NCBI RefSeq assembly: GCF_018991925.1
Contig: NW_024737068.1
Span: 8,265,613-8,329,612, forward strand
DNA: 64,000 bases
Direction of reading: 5' to 3'
Source of the DNA: Homarus americanus
Lineage: Eukaryota > Arthropoda > Malacostraca > Decapoda > Nephropidae
Shown here: positions 60,698 to 64,000 of the stretch, one piece after another
Position numbering within the stretch: the first letter of the stretch is position 1
How the letters are laid out: the number at the start of each line of letters is the position of its first letter
Made by a program: the position numbers and the translations under genes
Notes under the pieces: generated by a model
Database searches by the model: none
The model's input: the letters and a program-made list of their open reading frames with translations, nothing else
Told to the model about the DNA's origin: nothing

Positions 60698-60840
60698 TAT
60701 TGTAAGGAAACATCTGAAGTCCTTTCTTGCGTTTTCACTGCCAGCGGGTAGACAGGGACGCCATATTGCAAACACACGGCATCAAATTTGCTTATTCTCC
60801 AGTTAACTATAACAGTATATCTATGTATTCCGCCAAAATG
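60698..60840 (-). promoter_or_regulatory. Candidate TATA-less promoter and first exon
   Basis: On the minus strand the motif ttttggcggaa (plus positions 60,828-60,838) resembles an E2F site, and caatatggcgtc (60,758-60,769) resembles a YY1 site; both are common in TATA-less promoters. A strong donor follows (acaata then gtgagta, exon end 60,698). As a 5' UTR exon it would contain a 9-codon upstream frame (MASLSTRWQ, stop). Splicing to 59,278 would remove about 1.4 kb. An alternative frame is open through the region (VYPLAVKTQERTSDVSLQ), so it could be coding instead. The motifs are short and may be chance. Confidence 0.35.
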
Positions 60841-61944
60841 ATCTTTGTGCTTTTTCGTGGAGTGATTGCTAAGAGTTTTTAGCGACGGGGAATAAGGTAA
60901 TGTTATATAGCTTTAACAGTTGGCTGTGTTATGGGTTGAGTAACTCAGCTCCGGCTCACAACTACTACATCGTCACTGTACATCCTAGTATTTAACTCAT
61001 TAACATCAACAAAAACAACCCGTGTTGACCATCACTTACCTCTTGATCTTCTATTCCCTCACCAACGATGACAAGATAATACTACACTATGACATTTGTT
61101 AACACTTCACTGAGGCACTTGTTAACGCTACTGAGCTACAAGAAAACTGAACGACCTTTGCTGTTCTTGACACTGATTCATAAAACAACTCTAAGCAGGT
61201 GTCGGAGCTTCATGATATTGAATGAAACTTGTCTCGTTACTGTGAGAAGATTTCGAATGTCTCTCTCGCCTTGGATTTACGAAATACCTGACTCGCTGAT
61301 CTATAACTCATGTAATTACTTTTTAATTTCCAACATAAATTATTCCATGCCTATAAGAAACCTTTACTCTTCCAGTTATAAAGACTATTGTCCCATATCA
61401 ACGAGTTCCTTGTAACGAACACACATCACCACTGGTCATGAACCTCTGAAACAACACTTCCGAACTCTGTCGTCATCAATGTCAGTCAGCCAACTGTGAG
61501 GAAACTTTGAGAATGTTGTTCTTATTTTGTTTAAATCAGTTATTAACTGAATAAAGCATGACCAAAACACTTATTGAGATAAAACACTACTACCATATAT
61601 TAAATCGTCATATATCGTCAACAAGTGAAGAAATATATATTTTGTTTTCAAATCAACGCTTTCGGAGACGTCCACCGGACAGGAGTACCAACACTAATCA
61701 CCACCAAAACAACGTAATAAACAAACTATATAACATTATCATTATACTGTACTCTTGTGAGTCACTCCAGTGTTGTACTAATGTGTTGTACAGACTGTTG
61801 GTAAACTCACTAGGAGGAGACGACAAGTCACACTTATGTCAACAACTGTGTGTTTCATGTATACGTGTATTAGGAAGCACGACATAAACGATATGGTAGA
61901 CTCAACAAATTATTTAAAGCCATTTAATAAGAGACTTTAAAAAA
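60841..61944. other. Unique sequence, no supported gene
   Basis: Two plus frames of 108 and 109 codons (61,089-61,415; 61,558-61,887) lie here but have no recognisable domain and are near the length expected by chance. A plus-strand donor-like aataaggtaatg sits at 60,890-60,901. Confidence 0.45.
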
Positions 61945-62095
61945 CATGGCAATATTTCAATCATTTCACGAAATTCCTAAATATTTGAGTAATTTCGTGA
62001 AGACCTGGACTGAAACAGTAATTACATGAAATGACTGAAATTTCCAGGGATTTCACGAAATTACTGGCTTCACAATCTTACTGTAACATATACCA
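61945..62095 (-). repeat. Inverted dispersed repeat, right copy
   Basis: The minus strand matches 56,904-57,045 along its length: atgttacagtaNgattgtgaa, ccagtaattt, ccctggaaatttcag, tttcatNtaaNtactgtttca and ggaatttcNtgaaat. It also folds on itself: cagtaatttcgtgaaat and atttcatgtaattactg are near-perfect complements about 10 bases apart. Non-coding. Confidence 0.8.
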
Positions 62096-62445
62096 GTTAA
62101 TACTATAGTAAAGCAGTAGGGGAGGCGAGGGCGCCCAAAACTGGCTGGACTTAGTAGGTGAGGGAGCGACTCAGCTGTGGCCCGTGTCATGTCGCCGGCA
62201 CAACTGATGAGGATTGTAAAAACTGACCAATATATACTGCAGGTTGGCCACATTCCTGGCTATGGTCCCTGATAGCTGAGTATGGTAGTTCAAACAATAA
62301 TTTACCTGGGCTAAAGAAGCGAGTCTGGTACCTGGCGACTCTAGCACCCAATTATCACACCTCAGTCCCAGATACTCACACTGAGTACAATATTACACTG
62401 AGAAAAGTAAATATTAAAACAAGGATTAGATAAAGTAAGAGAGAA
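62096..62445. other. Unique sequence, no gene seen
   Basis: Base-balanced in part; no open frame of note. Confidence 0.6.
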
Positions 62446-62515
62446 AGAGAGAGAGAGAGTGTGTGTGTGTGTGTGTCTGAAGATTAAATGAAAATAAATT
62501 ACAATATTATTAGCA

Positions 62516-62612
<97 letters not shown>
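62446..62612. repeat. (GA)n, (GT)n and a long (TA)n
   Basis: Short GA and GT runs at 62,440-62,476 and (TA)n at 62,517-62,611. Confidence 0.97.
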
Positions 62613-62614
<2 letters not shown>

Positions 62615-62751
62615 CAACATCTACAATCACCAGCATTAGACCTAATCAATATGTGCAACAACCATGAGCTGTAGGAGTATCTGTCATAGCATCAGCTGTA
62701 ATCATTAAGCGATATCTGCAACACTCACAGATGTAAATGTCAACTGCATCT

Positions 62752-62753
62752 GC

Positions 62754-62785
<32 letters not shown>

Positions 62786-62786
62786 A
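62752..62786. repeat. (CAA)n microsatellite
   Basis: About 11 CAA units. A neighbouring phrase (atctgcaacacc/gatgtaaatgtcaac) is loosely repeated between 62,650 and 62,825. Confidence 0.95.
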
Positions 62787-62882
62787 GGTAATAAATGTCA
62801 ACAACATCTGCAACACCAACAGATGGACAGCAGTCGTAAGCAGTAAAGCCAAGTAACATTTGCGGACACAACAGCTGCAGCA

Positions 62883-63190
62883 GTAGGGGGGGGTGAAGGG
62901 GGAGTGAGAGTAGGAAAGAGGAGGTGGAGAGAAGAAGAGAGGAGGAGATAGAGAGGAAAAGGAGGAGGAGATAGGGATGAAAAGGATGAGGAGGTGGGAA
63001 GGAAGATAAGGAGGATGAAGGAAGGAAAAGGACAGAGGGAGGAGGAGGAGGAGGAGGAGGAGGAGGAAGAGGTGGTGAGAAGGTAGGAAGAGGAAGAGGC
63101 GGTGAATGAAATGAGGAGGGGGGAAAGAAGAGAAAAGGAAGAAGAAAGAGAGAAAGAGAGAGAGAAAAGAAAGAGAGAAGTAAGAAAAGA
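62883..63190. repeat. Purine-rich GGA/GA tract
   Basis: Plus-strand purines, with (GGA)n at 63,040-63,066. Three long Ser/Phe/Pro minus frames (143-190 codons) are compositional. Confidence 0.93.
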
Positions 63191-63554
63191 ACAAGGTGAA
63201 GAAAGAACAAAGAAAACAGCACTAAACACGATTTATTCATTTCCTCCACACTCTTGACCACAAACGAAGAATTTCTCCAACAGGTTATACCAGCAAAACA
63301 AAATATTCTCACTAGGAGGTCCTCGTTTGCACCCAGCGGAAGACGAGACGGTAAAGGCGACGTTCTTCCTCTAATAATAACACGAGGAGGTAAAACGATA
63401 AGATATTGTCTAGAATAACCAGAAAAATATGTAATAAAAAGGGCCTAACCTAACCTAACCTAACCAAATTCATATGTCAGTTTAGGTTACATTTGGTCTT
63501 ATCCTATTGCGTGTTATGGAGATATTAGTTATTATATGTTTTTCGTTATTTTTT
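63191..63554. other. Unique sequence with a short CCTAA block
   Basis: (CCTAA)4 lies at 63,445-63,465. No gene seen. Confidence 0.6.
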
Positions 63555-63722
63555 TTGTCTGTCTGTCTGTATGTCTCTATCTATGTCTGTCTGTCTGTCT
63601 GTCTATCTCACCTCTGTCTTTGTCTGTCTCTGTTCATCTATCTGCCTCTCTCTTTAATCCTTCTCTATCTCTCTCTTTATTCCTCTCTCTATCTCTAACT
63701 CTATTTCTCCACCACTCGTTTA
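63555..63722. repeat. TCTG/TCTC tract
   Basis: Tetranucleotide tctgtctg passes into tctctatc words. Confidence 0.92.
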
Positions 63723-64000
63723 ATAAAATCGTATTCATGATAGAAAACGACATCATGACTATCACTACTTATTAAAGAAAAAGTTATAAAATGTGACAGG
63801 TAAATTAGCACCTGTACACGACAACTGAATGATCTATCTGTTTTGAGGTCACACGAGCGATATTGAACAGCGTCTGAATTAGCCCTCATCTGAATAGACT
63901 CTTTATTGACATGTCTCATATATTTAGGTAATAAACGTGATGTTATCTAACTTAACCACACCTAATATAGCGAACTATAGTGCCATTTAAACTAAACCTA
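63723..64000. other. Unique sequence to the window edge
   Basis: AT-rich; no gene seen. Confidence 0.6.

Noticed and set aside
61089..61887. Two plus frames of 108 and 109 codons
   Set aside because: Chance-length frames with codon use and residue composition like the surrounding AT-rich DNA; no domain.

Overview
This is an arthropod nuclear window, most likely from a decapod crustacean. The evidence is: TTAGG-type (CCTAA) pentanucleotide blocks at several places, a very heavy load of di-, tri- and tetranucleotide microsatellites and short-unit minisatellites (by eye about 11-12 kb of the 64 kb), tRNA-derived elements, decayed non-LTR retrotransposons, and no prokaryotic signals (no operons, Shine-Dalgarno sites or dense ORFs). 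The decapod assignment is an inference from sequence style, not from a species-diagnostic gene. One run of 99 Ns (37,620-37,718) marks an assembly gap.

Layout. 0-10 kb: AT-rich non-coding DNA, purine tracts, a 209-bp foldback element (4,746-4,954), a Val-like tRNA relic (5,881), two minisatellites that share the word gtgtaaaca (8.2-9.4 kb), and a composite TCAGG/TTAGG block (9.48 kb). 10-24 kb: two more tRNA-like SINE heads (10.3 and 11.6 kb, both minus strand), a facing pyrimidine/purine pair (14.5-15.8 kb), a decayed LINE endonuclease (16.2-17.3 kb), and unique islands at 22.6-23.3 and 23.8-24.1 kb. 24-38 kb: a 432-bp TG tract, minisatellites, a possible coding relic at 27.2 kb, a LINE reverse-transcriptase relic at 28.4-28.8 kb, two arrays of one degenerate family (29.1 and 37.0 kb), and long AT tracts. 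38-46 kb: a 1.5-kb pyrimidine minisatellite, a candidate terminal exon (41.2 kb, minus), and an array with higher-order structure (44.7 kb). 46-54 kb: a LINE C-terminal relic (47.9 kb), AAT and 30-bp arrays, and a larger decayed LINE (51.4-52.9 kb) ending in a minisatellite. 54-64 kb: a coding-like block (55.25 kb, minus), a unique island, a 36-bp array, a candidate exon pair with a TATA-less promoter (59.2 and 60.7 kb, minus), and two inverted copies of a hairpin repeat (56.9 and 61.9 kb).

No complete protein-coding gene can be assembled from the sequence alone. Four candidate exon stretches (41.2, 55.25, 59.2 and 60.7 kb) lie on the minus strand, so part of the window could be intronic sequence of one or more long minus-strand genes; that is inference. 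Every recognisable retroelement is broken. I found nothing that I would call a new molecular system. The items most worth checking are the inverted hairpin repeats, the foldback element, the candidate minus-strand exons and the multi-unit minisatellites.
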